Positions 1-9,310 of a stretch of 52,177 nt of DNA are shown here, piece after piece. A program made the translations under genes and the position numbers. The stretch is from Microbacterium ureisolvens (GTDB taxonomy: Bacteria; Actinomycetota; Actinomycetes; Actinomycetales; Microbacteriaceae). The stretch is taken from assembly GCF_019511645.1 (NCBI RefSeq), contig NZ_JAEUAX010000017.1:1-52177 (forward strand), in the 5' to 3' direction. The notes beneath the pieces are model-generated. The model searched no databases. It was not told the DNA's origin and saw only the letters and a program-made list of their open reading frames with translations. Numbering within the stretch: position 1 is the stretch's first letter; every line of letters begins with the position of its first letter.

Positions 1-8
1 TGACAAGT

Positions 9-30
9 GCACGCTGTTGAGTTCTCAAAG
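9..30 (-). ncRNA. rRNA operon leader motif (16S gene lies off the left edge)
   Basis: Read on the minus strand this segment contains TTTGAGAACTCAACAGCGTG, the conserved leader word found upstream of rRNA genes in high-GC actinobacteria, where it belongs to the boxA/processing region. It sits about 60 nt downstream of a good minus-strand promoter. The structural rRNA gene itself is not in the window. That the gene just off the edge is 16S rather than 23S is inferred from the promoter immediately upstream. Confidence 0.75.
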
Positions 31-90
31 ATCGGACGCACCAACCAGCAACGAATCCCACGACCCGCGCCCCGGCTGGGCAACTTCACT

Positions 91-119
91 ATCCTACCTC
101 GCGGGAGCGACTCCGTCAA
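91..119 (-). promoter_or_regulatory. rRNA operon promoter, sigma-70 type
   Basis: On the minus strand a -35 box TTGACG (119-114) is followed after exactly 17 bp by a -10 box TAGGAT (96-91). Transcription would start near position 84 and run off the left edge through the rRNA leader motif. The position and quality fit an rrn P1-type promoter. The rest of 120-603 holds no convincing gene. Confidence 0.7.
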
Positions 120-422
120 ACTGACCGATGCCCCCCAGGCGAGTCCCCCCACACAACCGACAAGCGGACGACCCGGAAACCAGATCTCATATGCGGGAGG
201 CTGTCCACTACTTGAGGGGAGCCAGACCCAGAGGCCTTCCGCTCTACCCTTTGGGGCGAACAACAAGAACTCTACCTGCCGAAGCCGCGTTCGTCCAATC
301 GGGACCCGGGTGGGCGTCCGTGTGGTGCGCGCGACCGCGATTCCCGTTGGCGATCGATGGCCGGATCGGGTTGCGATGCCCTCCCGGGGAGGGGCGAACG
401 AGCCCTCTCGCTCCGCATATGT

Positions 423-498
423 ACAACGTTAGAATTTTTCCTTGACCTTCACCTGCCCGAGACCCCACGATGGGCGGGAACGGAAATTACGACGTTGT
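423..498. repeat. Inverted ACAACGT / ACGTTGT pair upstream of the esterase
   Basis: ACAACGT at 423-429 and its inverse ACGTTGT at 492-498 flank a TTGACC word near 442 in the gap before the esterase. This could be a looped operator pair, but the words are short and no regulator gene is adjacent on this side. Confidence 0.2.
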
Positions 499-603
499 AA
501 ACCGTGTGATCGGAGCTTCGTCGCCGCTCCGCCGGAGGTTGTGATCCCTCCGGTGTCGACGCTCCCGCATGACGCGGTGCGGGCTGCACACGAGAGGAAC
601 TCG

Positions 604-2829
604 ATGGTGATGTGGACAGATCAAGGGCGGCGCACGCAGAAGCGCCCCCGTCGTGTACTGGTGGCCTTCGCTACTGCGGCCGCGCTGGGAGTGTCCTCAC
701 TCCTCGCGGCGCAGCCGGCCGCAGCCGCTGAGGATCCCTGGGTGACCGAGGTCGATAACGTCGTCCCTGACGTCTATCGCTTCGCGGTTCCCAACTCGGC
801 GATCCAGCCGGCGACCGGCATCACAGGCTCGGTCGTGGCCGTCGAAGGAAACTTCGCGCCGGGCAAGACGTGGACGACCCTGAACATGGGGGCCAGCGGA
901 GGCAACTGGACCTCGACCATCGGCCCGCTCGAGCCGGGACTTTACTACTACCAGTACTCGGCTCGTCCGGCCTGGAACCAGGATGCGATTGCGTTCCGCA
1001 ACCCCGCCAGTCCGCAGGAGGTGACCTCGAAGCCCGCGTGGAACACCCTGTTCGTCGACGGCCCGGGCGCCGAATGGCTCGCCGACGTCCCCAACGGAGG
1101 GGCGCTGGAGGATCTCACCTACCAGAGCTCTGTCACAGGCGCAGAGCGCTCCGCGCTGGTATGGACGCCGCCGGGCTACGACCAGAACCGTGCCGAGCCT
1201 TACCCCGTGCTCTACCTCCTGCAGGATGAGGGGCAGAGCTATCGCGAATGGGTCGAGCTCGGGCGGTTGAAGCAGATCCTCGACAACCTGACGGTCGAAG
1301 GCGAGGCCGAACCGATGGTCGTCGTGATGGGCGACGGCGAGTCGGATGAGATCCGCGGCGAGGTCGTCAAGAACCTCCTTCCCGCCGCGGAGGGGGCCTT
1401 CAACGTCTCCAGCGACGCCGGCGATCGCGCGATCGCCGGTATCGGGCGAGGAGCTGAGCAGGCCCTCAGCCTTCTGGTCAGCGCCACGGGAGAGTTCTCG
1501 AACGTCGGCTCGTTCTCGGGTGACCTCGAGCAGAACGTCGGCAAGGGCAAGGCACGCGAGATCAACGACGCGACCGACCTCATCCGTCTCTACGTCGGCA
1601 ACGTCACCGACCCGAGCTACAACGCAACGGTGAGTCTCGCCGACAAGCTCAGCGCCGCGGGCGTCGAGTTCCAGTCAGACGGCTCCGACCCCGAGACCGG
1701 CGGCACGTGGGACACGTGGCAGAAGAGCCTCCACGACTTCGCGCAGCGCGTCTTCCAGGCTTCGGACGACACCGGACCGAGTGAGGGGCATCTTCCGCTG
1801 GAGCCGCACGCGCTCCCGGCTGCCGGCACCACGCCGACGCCCTGGATCGACGAGAACGGCGTCGTGACCTTCGAGACCGGCACCGAGTTCGCCGGCGCGA
1901 ACAACGTCACCGTGTGGGGCAACTTCGGACCTGCGGGCAGCTGGCCGCGCACGCCCATGACCAAGCAGGAGGACGGACGCTGGCGTCTGACGATGCCGGT
2001 CGAGGCCGGTTCGTACTATTACAAGTTCGTGGTGGAGGGGTCAGATCGCAAGGACACCGCCAACCCGACGACCGTGCTCTCTGAGCGCAACTGGAGCACA
2101 TTCCAGGTACCCGGCGACGAGACGCTCCGTGGCGAGTACACGACACCGGTCGCACCCGAGGCTCGCGGCGACGTCCAGGTCATGAACTACACGAGCAGCG
2201 CGAGCGGCAACCCCACTCGCTCCGCCTATGTGTGGACGCCCCCGGGCTACGACCCCGATCGCGCTGAGGCCTACCCCGTCTTCTACCTCCAGCACGGTGG
2301 CGGGCAGACGTGGACCGACTGGATCGAGGTCGGCTTCGCCGCCCAGATCCTGGACAATCACTACGCCAAGGGGAACATCGTTCCCATGGTGGTGGTGATG
2401 GCCAACGGCAACGGCGTGAACTTCCCCACGGAGATCACGCAGCGCATCACCGTGGCCGCCGAGGCGCAGTACAACGTCAGCAGCGAGCCCGCGGACCGCG
2501 CCCTCGCGGGCCTCTCCATGGGGTCGGCTGCGGCATTGAGCACCTTGTACCAGGTGCCCGGCGAGTTCGCCTACATCGGGGCCATGTCGGCGTTCACCAA
2601 CCCTCCGGCCAATGCGAACGTCTCGGCGATCAACGAGGGCACGAAGCTCCTGCGCATCTACTCGGGCGACATCCAGGACTTCACCTACCCGAACACGTTG
2701 AGCCTGGTCAGCGCGCTGAACAGCCGCGGGATCGAACACGAGTTCGCTCCGATCATCCCTGGTCCGCACAGCTGGGACGTGTGGCAGAAGTCGCTGATCG
2801 ACTTGCTTCCGCGCCTGTTCCAGGGCTGA
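604..2829 (+). CDS. Secreted tandem-domain esterase (esterase D / Fes-like), first copy inactive
   Basis: About 741 aa. The ATG at 604 follows GAGAGGA with 5 nt spacing and begins a clear signal peptide (basic start, Ala/Leu core, cleavage after an AAAA stretch near residue 41). An upstream in-frame extension to 442 carries no signal character and was rejected. The mature protein has two homologous halves, each an immunoglobulin-like carbohydrate-binding-type domain (WGNF...Y-Y-Y-K/Q) followed by an alpha/beta hydrolase domain of the esterase D type. The second half has the nucleophile elbow GLSMG and a terminal His in GPHSWDVW. The first half has GIGRG and GGTWDTW at the same places, so Ser and His are lost there. 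The protein is exported and probably hydrolyses esters; the substrate is unknown. A 17-bp perfect hairpin follows the stop. Confidence 0.85.
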   Translation: MVMWTDQGRRTQKRPRRVLVAFATAAALGVSSLLAAQPAAAAEDPWVTEVDNVVPDVYRFAVPNSAIQPATGITGSVVAVEGNFAPGKTWTTLNMGASGGNWTSTIGPLEPGLYYYQYSARPAWNQDAIAFRNPASPQEVTSKPAWNTLFVDGPGAEWLADVPNGGALEDLTYQSSVTGAERSALVWTPPGYDQNRAEPYPVLYLLQDEGQSYREWVELGRLKQILDNLTVEGEAEPMVVVMGDGESDEIRGEVVKNLLPAAEGAFNVSSDAGDRAIAGIGRGAEQALSLLVSATGEFSNVGSFSGDLEQNVGKGKAREINDATDLIRLYVGNVTDPSYNATVSLADKLSAAGVEFQSDGSDPETGGTWDTWQKSLHDFAQRVFQASDDTGPSEGHLPLEPHALPAAGTTPTPWIDENGVVTFETGTEFAGANNVTVWGNFGPAGSWPRTPMTKQEDGRWRLTMPVEAGSYYYKFVVEGSDRKDTANPTTVLSERNWSTFQVPGDETLRGEYTTPVAPEARGDVQVMNYTSSASGNPTRSAYVWTPPGYDPDRAEAYPVFYLQHGGGQTWTDWIEVGFAAQILDNHYAKGNIVPMVVVMANGNGVNFPTEITQRITVAAEAQYNVSSEPADRALAGLSMGSAAALSTLYQVPGEFAYIGAMSAFTNPPANANVSAINEGTKLLRIYSGDIQDFTYPNTLSLVSALNSRGIEHEFAPIIPGPHSWDVWQKSLIDLLPRLFQG

Positions 2830-2860
2830 GGCCTCAGCGGTCACTCCCGCCAGGATGACG

Positions 2861-2897
2861 CCCGTGAGGGCGAGAACGACGTTCTCGCCCTCACGGG
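2861..2897. terminator. 17-bp perfect hairpin between convergent genes
   Basis: CCCGTGAGGGCGAGAAC (2861-2877) is the exact inverse of 2881-2897 with a GAC loop. It lies just after the esterase stop and before the end of the minus-strand regulator, so it can end transcription from both sides. There is no U-tract. Confidence 0.7.
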
Positions 2898-2994
2898 TCA
2901 CTTGTCGGCGATGAAGCATCTCGTCCAGGCGCTGTCGGCCGGCTCGCGCACCTCGATGTCCAGCTACCGCAGCCGGTGCGCGGCAGACCCGCGC

Positions 2995-5717
2995 TCACGA
3001 TGACAGGTCGGTGAAGTGATCGGTGAGCTGGCGTCGTGAGTTGATCTCCAGTTTCCGGAAGACCTTGCGCAGGTGGTAGTCGACGGTGTTCGCACTGATG
3101 AACATGGATGCGGCGATCTCGCCGTTCGTGGCACCACGGGCCGCGAGGAGGGCAACCTCTCGTTCCTGGCTGGTGAGGGTGTCCTGGGGTTTCGCTCCGC
3201 TGATGACATCGATCCCCGTGGCCTGGATCTCTCGGCGCGCGCGTTCGGCGAACGTGACTGCACCGAGGTCGACGAAGGTGTCGTACGCCTTCTGCAGCTG
3301 CACCCGCGCGTCGGCGCGACGCCGTACACGGCGCAGCCACTCTCCGTAGAGCAGACGTGCGCGCGCGCCGTCGCCACGGTGGGCACCCACGAGCGCGTCG
3401 ATCGCAGAGAGGTAGTGCCGCTCGGCATCCTCATCTTCGGCAAGAAGGGCGCGGGACCGGTCTCGCAGACCACGCGCGGCTCCTGAACCGCTCGCCTCGG
3501 CGTAGGACTCGAGCTTCGCCAGTCCCCACTGCGCAGATGATCGGTTGCCGCTGCGGGCGGCCGCTTCGATGTATTCGGGGATGTGGTGGAAGCTCGCCTG
3601 AAGGAACGGGTGCCGGACGAGCGGTGAGAGTCGTTCGAACGCCGCCTCGTAGGCTCCGGAGGCGATCTCGTTGATCGCAATCGCGCCGGTGGCCATGCGT
3701 GAGATCCCGCCCCACCCTCCCTCGTGGACAGCATGGGTGATCTGCTCCACGATCGCGGGGGGCGTGCCCTGCCACGCGAGCAGCCCCGCGTTGACCGCCT
3801 GCTCGTCTATGGCACCCAAAGCCCGGCGCAGCTCCGCCGACTGATCGACGTATTCGGCGGCGGCGCGCGGATTCATCCTGCTCATCTCGACCGCGCTGAG
3901 GATCCACAGGCAGGCATCCACGTCGCGCAGCGCGCCGGCATCCCTGCTCTCCCTTACTGCGCGCCGGAGAAGTTCGGCCGCAGCATCCCAGTCCCAGAGC
4001 GCGACGCACGGGACCGTCACATAGAAGCCGAAGTCCGGGAGTTCTTCGCCGGCCGCGCCGCGCAACGCAACGACGGCCTCACGCAGCAGCGGCGCCGCGT
4101 CACCGTAGTCGTCGAGGATGAAGGAACTGACGGCGCGCAGCAGGACAGAGGTGAGGTCTTCGCCCTCAGACGCGGCCCGCATCCGCACAGCGAGCTCGCG
4201 GACGTCCGCCCCGACCGCTTGCTCCTCGGTGACCGTGGCCGAGTTGAGCGCAAGCAGCAGCGTTCGCCGAGCGTGTTCCGGTGCCAGCTCGCTCATCAGA
4301 TCGGCCGCCTGGATCAGCTTCGCCAGTCCACCGCGCAGCCCTTCCGGATCGGAGAGGAACAGGCCCGCCATCGCTTCGACAATGAGCTTGCGTCCCCGGC
4401 TGACGTCGTTCAAAGTCGAGTCGTCGACGCGGTCGAGCTGTTGAAGAGCGAGTTGGGCAGCCCCCGCGCTCAGGGCCGCCTCGGCGGCCCCGACAGACCG
4501 TTCGCTGCGGTCGGCGACCGCCGTGGAGAGCCCGGACGCTCGCGCGAGCAGATGCGCGCGAGACAGCATGCCGCCGCGCGCGCCGGCGGCGTCGGCCGCG
4601 GCGACCAGTTCCGCCGCAACGTCGTCGTCCGGCCGATCGACCGACGCAGCCGCGTGGTATGCCGCGACCTCGAGCTGGTTCCGGGCTCGCGCATGATCAC
4701 TGAGGGCGCGGTGCACGCTCCGGCGATCGGCCCCGATAGCTGCGGCGTAGACCGCCGAGCGGATGAGTGGATGCCGGAAACGAATCGTGTCGCGCACGTG
4801 CACGAAGTCGATGCGCTCGGCGTCGCCCGAAGCGTCCAGCGGAACACCGAGGGCTTCGGCGGCGGCGTTCACGGCCGCCACATCTCCGCTGGATTCGACC
4901 GCCGCGATGAGCAGCCATCGCCTGCTGGCTTCGGGCAGCTCCCGCAACCGGCGCGCATAGATCTGCTCGAGCCGACGGCCGATCGGGATCGGCGAGTGGG
5001 CGATCGCCGTGGAGGTGAGTTCCGCCGCAGACCATTCGATGGCGAGCTCTCGGAGAGCGAGGGGATTCCCGGCGGTGTACGAGACGTAGTCCGCAGCAAC
5101 CGTGGGGTCGAGGAGCCCCCTTGCCGCTCCCCTGAGCAACGCTGATCCGGCGTCGCGATCGAGTCCGCCCAGTTCCAGACGCGCAACACCTGCGAGCCCG
5201 CTCTGGACGGTCTCGTCCGACCGCGCGGCGATGACGACGCACGCGCGTTCGGCGGCGATCCGTCGGGCGACGAAACCGAGCGCGAGCAGCGACTCGGCGT
5301 CGGCATGCTGTGCATCGTCGACCACGCAGGCAGTCGGCTGATCCATACCAGCGCGTGCCAGGAGGTTGAGGAACCCGAGTCCGACGAGCGCCGGCTGGGG
5401 CGGAGGTCCTTGTTGCACGCCGGCGGCGATGCGCAGCGCCGTCTGCTGAGCCGGGGGCAGCTCGTCGACGTACTCGATGAGGGGTCGGCCGAGCCGCTGG
5501 AGTGCACCGTACGCGATCGTGGACTCCACTTCGACGCCCTGCGTGCGCAGCACACGAAGACCGGGCTGGTCGCGTAGTGCGGCTTCCACGAGGGTCGTCT
5601 TCCCGATTCCCGGGTCGCCGGTGATGAGCAGGGCGCCACCGCTCTGATTCCTCGCACCCGCGAACAGAACGCGGAGCCGTTCGGTCTCCGCGTTCCGCCC
5701 TAGAAGCTCCGGCCCAT
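2995..5717 (-). CDS. LuxR-family (LAL/MalT-like) ATPase transcriptional regulator, start codon apparently out of frame
   Basis: About 907 aa if complete, the usual size for large ATP-binding LuxR regulators. The N-terminal AAA-type domain has a Walker A (GDPGIGKTT) and a Walker B-like VVDDAQ. A long helical repeat region follows, then a C-terminal LuxR helix-turn-helix (LTSQEREV... TNGEIAASMFIS...VDYHLRKVFRKL). The frame carrying the P-loop has no ATG, GTG or TTG between an upstream TAA (about 5734) and the P-loop. The first GTG in frame is at 5589, after the P-loop, and would delete it. An ATG at 5717-5715 would give the normal start MGPELLGRN if the GGG run at 5715-5713 had one more G. I therefore read the gene from 5717 with a one-base indel. 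It is divergent from four hydrolase genes and is likely their regulator (inference). Confidence 0.8.
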
Positions 5718-5870
5718 CGTCGATGGATGCACATTATCGACGAGACGACAACGAATGGAAGAGCGCCGTCCCGCGAGGTCGGAGGCGACCGGCCCGAAGG
5801 ACTACGTGCTTCACGTGGTGCGCGACGTTCGCCGAGTCGGTGGGATGGCAGCAACCGCGAAGGAGGCGCC

Positions 5871-6695
5871 ATGCCCTACGTTACGACCGACGACGGAACC
5901 GAGATCTTCTACAAGGATTGGGGCGGCGACGGCACCCCGGTGCTCCTCAGCCACGGGTGGCCACTGAACTCGGACGCGTGGGAGTCGGCAGCACTCTTCC
6001 TCGCGAGCCACGGCCACCGCGCGATCGCACATGATCGACGGGGGCACGGCAAGTCCACGCAGACCTGGACCGGCAACGAGATGGACACGTATGCCGACGA
6101 CCTCGCCTGTCTCATCGACCACCTGGATCTGCAGGGCCTGACGCTGGTGGGTCACTCCACCGGCGGCGGAGAGGTTCTCCACTACGTGGCGCGCCACGGC
6201 TCGGCACGTGTCGCGAAGCTCATTCTCGTCTCGGCGGTGCCGCCACTCATGGTGAGGACCGACGACAATCCGAACGGACTGCCGATGGACGTGTTCGACG
6301 GCATCCGCGCCGGCGAAGCCGCGAACCGTTCACAGCTGTACCGCGACCTCGCCGACGGGCCGTTCTTCGGCAACAACCGCGCCGGCGATGTGCCGCAGGG
6401 GACCCGCGACGCCTTCTGGCTGCAGGGTCTGGCATCCGGCACCCGCAACGCCTACGAGTGCATCGCCGCGTTCTCTGCCACAGACTTCCGCCCCGACCTC
6501 GCAGAGGTCGACGTCCCGACGCTCGTGATCCACGGCGACGACGACCAGATCGTCCCCTTCGAGATCAGCGGCAAGCTCTCGGCCGAAAAGATCTCCGGCG
6601 CCGAACTGCTCGTCTACGAAGGGCGGCCCCATGGGCTTCCCGATACCGATCGGGACCGACTCCACGCCGACATCCTCGCGTTCGTCGAACGCTGA
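5871..6695 (+). CDS. Alpha/beta hydrolase, non-haem chloroperoxidase/arylesterase type
   Basis: 274 aa. The ATG at 5871 follows AAGGAGG with good spacing; the longer in-frame start at 5727 was rejected. The protein starts MPYVTTDDGTEIFYKDWG, typical of the cofactor-free haloperoxidase/perhydrolase group. It has the oxyanion motif SHGWP, the nucleophile elbow GHSTGGG, the acid in HGDDDQIVP and a C-terminal His in GRPHGL, so the triad is complete. No signal peptide, so cytoplasmic. First gene of a four-gene operon (24 nt before the next gene) divergent from the LuxR-type regulator. Family members act on esters or form peracids in vitro; the natural substrate cannot be read from sequence. Confidence 0.88.
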   Translation: MPYVTTDDGTEIFYKDWGGDGTPVLLSHGWPLNSDAWESAALFLASHGHRAIAHDRRGHGKSTQTWTGNEMDTYADDLACLIDHLDLQGLTLVGHSTGGGEVLHYVARHGSARVAKLILVSAVPPLMVRTDDNPNGLPMDVFDGIRAGEAANRSQLYRDLADGPFFGNNRAGDVPQGTRDAFWLQGLASGTRNAYECIAAFSATDFRPDLAEVDVPTLVIHGDDDQIVPFEISGKLSAEKISGAELLVYEGRPHGLPDTDRDRLHADILAFVER

Positions 6696-6719
6696 CCGCA
6701 CGAAACGGAGAACACGAAC

Positions 6720-7565
6720 ATGAGCCAACCCGGCATGACACCAGGTCTCCCGCCGATCGTGCTGGTGCATGGACTGTGGATGACGCCCTCCAGCTGGGAC
6801 ACCTGGGCTGAGCGGTTCCGCGCCCGGGGCCACGAAGTCCTCACCCCCGGGTGGCCGGGGATCGACGATCGAACCCCCGCGGATGTCCGCCGCGATCCCA
6901 GCGCGCTGGAGGACGTCTCGATCACCGAGATCGTCGACTCGTACGATCGGATCATCCGGGCGCTGCCCGAGGCTCCGATCATCATGGGCCACTCGTTCGG
7001 CGGGATCTTCATCCAGATGCTGCTCGACCGCGGTCTGGGGGTGGCCGGCGTCGGAGTGGAACCCGGGCAGCCGGCGGGGGTGCTCTCCCTCCCGTTCTCC
7101 ACCCTGCGGACCGGGTTGCCGATTCTCTCCAACCCGTTCCGCATGCGCAAGGCGAACCGGTTCACCAAGCGACACTTCCACTACACCTTCGGCAACGACC
7201 TGACCCGGCAGGAGTCGGACCGCGAGTGGGAGGGCAGCGCGGTGAACTCCGTGAACCGCGTGTTCTTCGAAGGTGTGCTGTCGTTGCCGAGGCAGAAGAC
7301 GGGGATCACGCGCGTCGACTTCCACAAACCCGACCGCGCACCCCTCCTGCTCATCTCGGGGGGAATCGATCACGTCGCACCGCCCGCCATCCAGAGGGCG
7401 ACGCTGCGGAAGTACGCGCAGGGCTCTGCTCTCGTGGAGCAGATCGAGTTCCCTGGTCGCACCCACCGCATCGTCAGCCAGGACGGTTGGGAAGAGGTCG
7501 CGGACTACGCACTGGACTGGGCCCTGAGCCACGCCCGCAACACCACTCGCGAAGCATCCGTCTGA
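6720..7565 (+). CDS. Alpha/beta hydrolase
   Basis: 281 aa. The ATG follows ACGGAG. Motifs: VHGLWMTPSSWD (oxyanion hole), GHSFGG (nucleophile Ser), an Asp region in SGGIDHVAPP and a His in GRTHRIV near the C-terminus. No signal peptide or membrane segment. Second gene of the hydrolase operon, 25 nt before the MBL-fold gene. Sequence differs clearly from the first hydrolase, so it is not a recent duplicate. Substrate unknown. Confidence 0.85.
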   Translation: MSQPGMTPGLPPIVLVHGLWMTPSSWDTWAERFRARGHEVLTPGWPGIDDRTPADVRRDPSALEDVSITEIVDSYDRIIRALPEAPIIMGHSFGGIFIQMLLDRGLGVAGVGVEPGQPAGVLSLPFSTLRTGLPILSNPFRMRKANRFTKRHFHYTFGNDLTRQESDREWEGSAVNSVNRVFFEGVLSLPRQKTGITRVDFHKPDRAPLLLISGGIDHVAPPAIQRATLRKYAQGSALVEQIEFPGRTHRIVSQDGWEEVADYALDWALSHARNTTREASV

Positions 7566-7590
7566 GCTGTCCGAGGCGAAAGGCCCGCTG

Positions 7591-8406
7591 ATGAAGCTCA
7601 CTCGGATCGGAGGCCCCAGTGTGCTGGTCGAACACGCGGGCTGGCGCATCCTCATCGATCCCACCTTCGATCCGCCAGGGCGCCGCTACGCCTTCGCACT
7701 GGGGACCTCGAGCGTCAAGACACTCCCACCCGCGATCGAGCCGGAGGCTCTCGGGCCCATCGATGTCGTGCTGGTCAGCCACGACCACCACGCCGACAAC
7801 CTCGACGATCGCGGCAGGGCACTGCTGCCGACAGCAGGAACCGTGGTCACCACGGCGCCCGGGGCCGGCCGGCTCGGGCTGCCGAATGCGCGCGGTCTGC
7901 GACCCGGCGAGAGCATCCTTCTCGAGTCGGCGGGCAAGGATGCCCTCGAGGTCACCGCCACACCCGCGCGACACGGGCCTCCTCTGAGCCGCGCGATCGT
8001 CGGCGCAGTCATCGGCTTCCTGATCCGCCGCCCGCCACGGCCGCGGTACGACCTGTGGGCCACGGGAGACACGGTCCTCACCCGTCGCCTGCGAGCGTTC
8101 GCTCGCGGCCTCGACGTCGACACGGCGATCGTGAACGCCGGCGGAGTCGGGTTCCCGCTGACCGGGCCGATCCGATACACGATGACCGGCGCCGACGCCG
8201 TGACCCTCATCGGCGAGCTGAGACCGCGCGTGGCGATCCCGGCGCATTTCGACGGCTGGTCGCATTTCCGGGACGGCGAGACGGGGATGCGCGACGGCAT
8301 CCGCGCCGCCCCCTCCGCCGTCCGAGACCGGATCCGTTGGCTCCCTGACGGCACCGCCGTCGACCTCACCGACCCCACCACCGCACACGCTGAAAGGAAC
8401 GACTGA
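7591..8406 (+). CDS. Metallo-beta-lactamase-fold hydrolase, UlaG-like
   Basis: 271 aa. Starts MKLTRIGGPSVLVEH, the typical first strands of UlaG/YtnP-related MBL-fold proteins. The metal motif reads SHDHHADNLD, a variant of the HxHxDH box in which the Asp is shifted and the last His is Asn. Further ligands are plausible at ARHG, TGDT and PAHFDGWSHF. Metal binding is likely but perhaps with altered stoichiometry. The stop overlaps the next start by one base (TGATG), so translation is coupled. Related enzymes open lactones or cleave phosphoester-like bonds; here the link to three esterase-fold proteins suggests a lactone or ester substrate (inference). Confidence 0.8.
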   Translation: MKLTRIGGPSVLVEHAGWRILIDPTFDPPGRRYAFALGTSSVKTLPPAIEPEALGPIDVVLVSHDHHADNLDDRGRALLPTAGTVVTTAPGAGRLGLPNARGLRPGESILLESAGKDALEVTATPARHGPPLSRAIVGAVIGFLIRRPPRPRYDLWATGDTVLTRRLRAFARGLDVDTAIVNAGGVGFPLTGPIRYTMTGADAVTLIGELRPRVAIPAHFDGWSHFRDGETGMRDGIRAAPSAVRDRIRWLPDGTAVDLTDPTTAHAERND

Positions 8407-9233
8407 TGAACACTCGAAAGCGCCGGGGCCTTCTCGGGCTCGCTGCCGTCGCGATCGCGGCCCTCACGGCCATGGCCGGTGTCGCTGCGCCGGCCACGGC
8501 CGAACCCACTACGGCGGCGCGACCCACCGGTCCCAAGCCGACGATCGTGCTGGTTCACGGCGCGTTCGCCGACTCCAGCGGCTGGAACCTCATCGCCCCG
8601 ACCCTCGAAGCCGGCGGCTACCCCGTCATCGCGTTCTCCAACCCGCTCCGTGGAATCGACTACGACAGTCAGTACCTGCGAGATTTCCTCGGGACCATCG
8701 ACGGCCCGATCGTGCTCGTGGGGCACTCCTACGGCGGTGCGGTGATCACCAACGCAGCGGTCGACGACCCCGACGTCACGTCACTCGTCTACATCGCCGC
8801 CTACGCCCTCGACGAGGGCGAGTCCGTCGCTGCCGCGAACTCCCTCGGCGGCGGGCACACGGAGGTGACGGATCACCTCGTCATCCGCCCGTTCCCCGGC
8901 GCGAGCGAGGGCGATGCCGACGCGTACATCGACCCCGCGTTCTTCCCTGACCTCTTCGCCCAGGACGTGCCGAAGACGCTCGCACGGACCATGGCCGCCT
9001 CGCAGCGTCCGGGATCGTACGCCTCGCTGATCACCCCGTCGGGGCCGCCGGCGTGGCAGAGCATCCCGAGCTGGTACATGGTCGCGACGCAGGACCGCAT
9101 CATCCCGCCTGAGGCGGAGCGCGTGATGGCCGAACGCGCCGGCGCCACCACCGTGGAGGTCAACACGTCACACGTGCCGATGATCAGCAAACCGGCCGCC
9201 GTGATCGCCCTCATCAAGCAAGCGGCCAAGTGA
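8406..9233 (+). CDS. Secreted alpha/beta hydrolase
   Basis: 275 aa with an N-terminal signal peptide (MNTRKRRGLLGLAAVAIAAL..., cleavage near ATAEP). Motifs: VHGAFADSSGW (oxyanion region), GHSYGGAVI (nucleophile Ser), an Asp in ATQDRIIPP and a C-terminal His in TSHVPMIS. This is the compact group often annotated as salicylate-esterase/hydroxynitrile-lyase-like. Last gene of the hydrolase operon; start overlaps the MBL gene stop. Being exported, it would attack the substrate outside while the other three act inside. A strong hairpin follows at 9241. Confidence 0.85.
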   Translation: MNTRKRRGLLGLAAVAIAALTAMAGVAAPATAEPTTAARPTGPKPTIVLVHGAFADSSGWNLIAPTLEAGGYPVIAFSNPLRGIDYDSQYLRDFLGTIDGPIVLVGHSYGGAVITNAAVDDPDVTSLVYIAAYALDEGESVAAANSLGGGHTEVTDHLVIRPFPGASEGDADAYIDPAFFPDLFAQDVPKTLARTMAASQRPGSYASLITPSGPPAWQSIPSWYMVATQDRIIPPEAERVMAERAGATTVEVNTSHVPMISKPAAVIALIKQAAK

Positions 9234-9240
9234 CCACCCC

Positions 9241-9277
9241 GGCCGGCCCGTCGGAATGTCCGTCCGATGGGCCGGCC
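9241..9277 (+). terminator. Hairpin after the hydrolase operon
   Basis: GGCCGGCCCGTCGGA (9241-9255) pairs with TCCGATGGGCCGGCC (9263-9277) with one G-U pair and a 7-nt loop, 8 nt after the stop at 9233. No U-tract. Confidence 0.6.
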
Positions 9278-9310
9278 GCTGCGGGCGAAGCCCAGCCGAA
9301 CCAAACGAAA

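Noticed and set aside
7..468. Short open frames at the left edge
   Set aside because: They overlap the rRNA leader and promoter, have no ribosome-binding site and no recognisable composition.
442..603. N-terminal extension of the esterase
   Set aside because: The ATG at 604 has a proper ribosome-binding site and begins the signal peptide; the extension would bury the signal.
4697..5872. 391-aa minus-strand frame starting at the ATG near 5731
   Set aside because: Arg-rich shadow of the LuxR regulator; only its first codons matter, as the probable displaced start.
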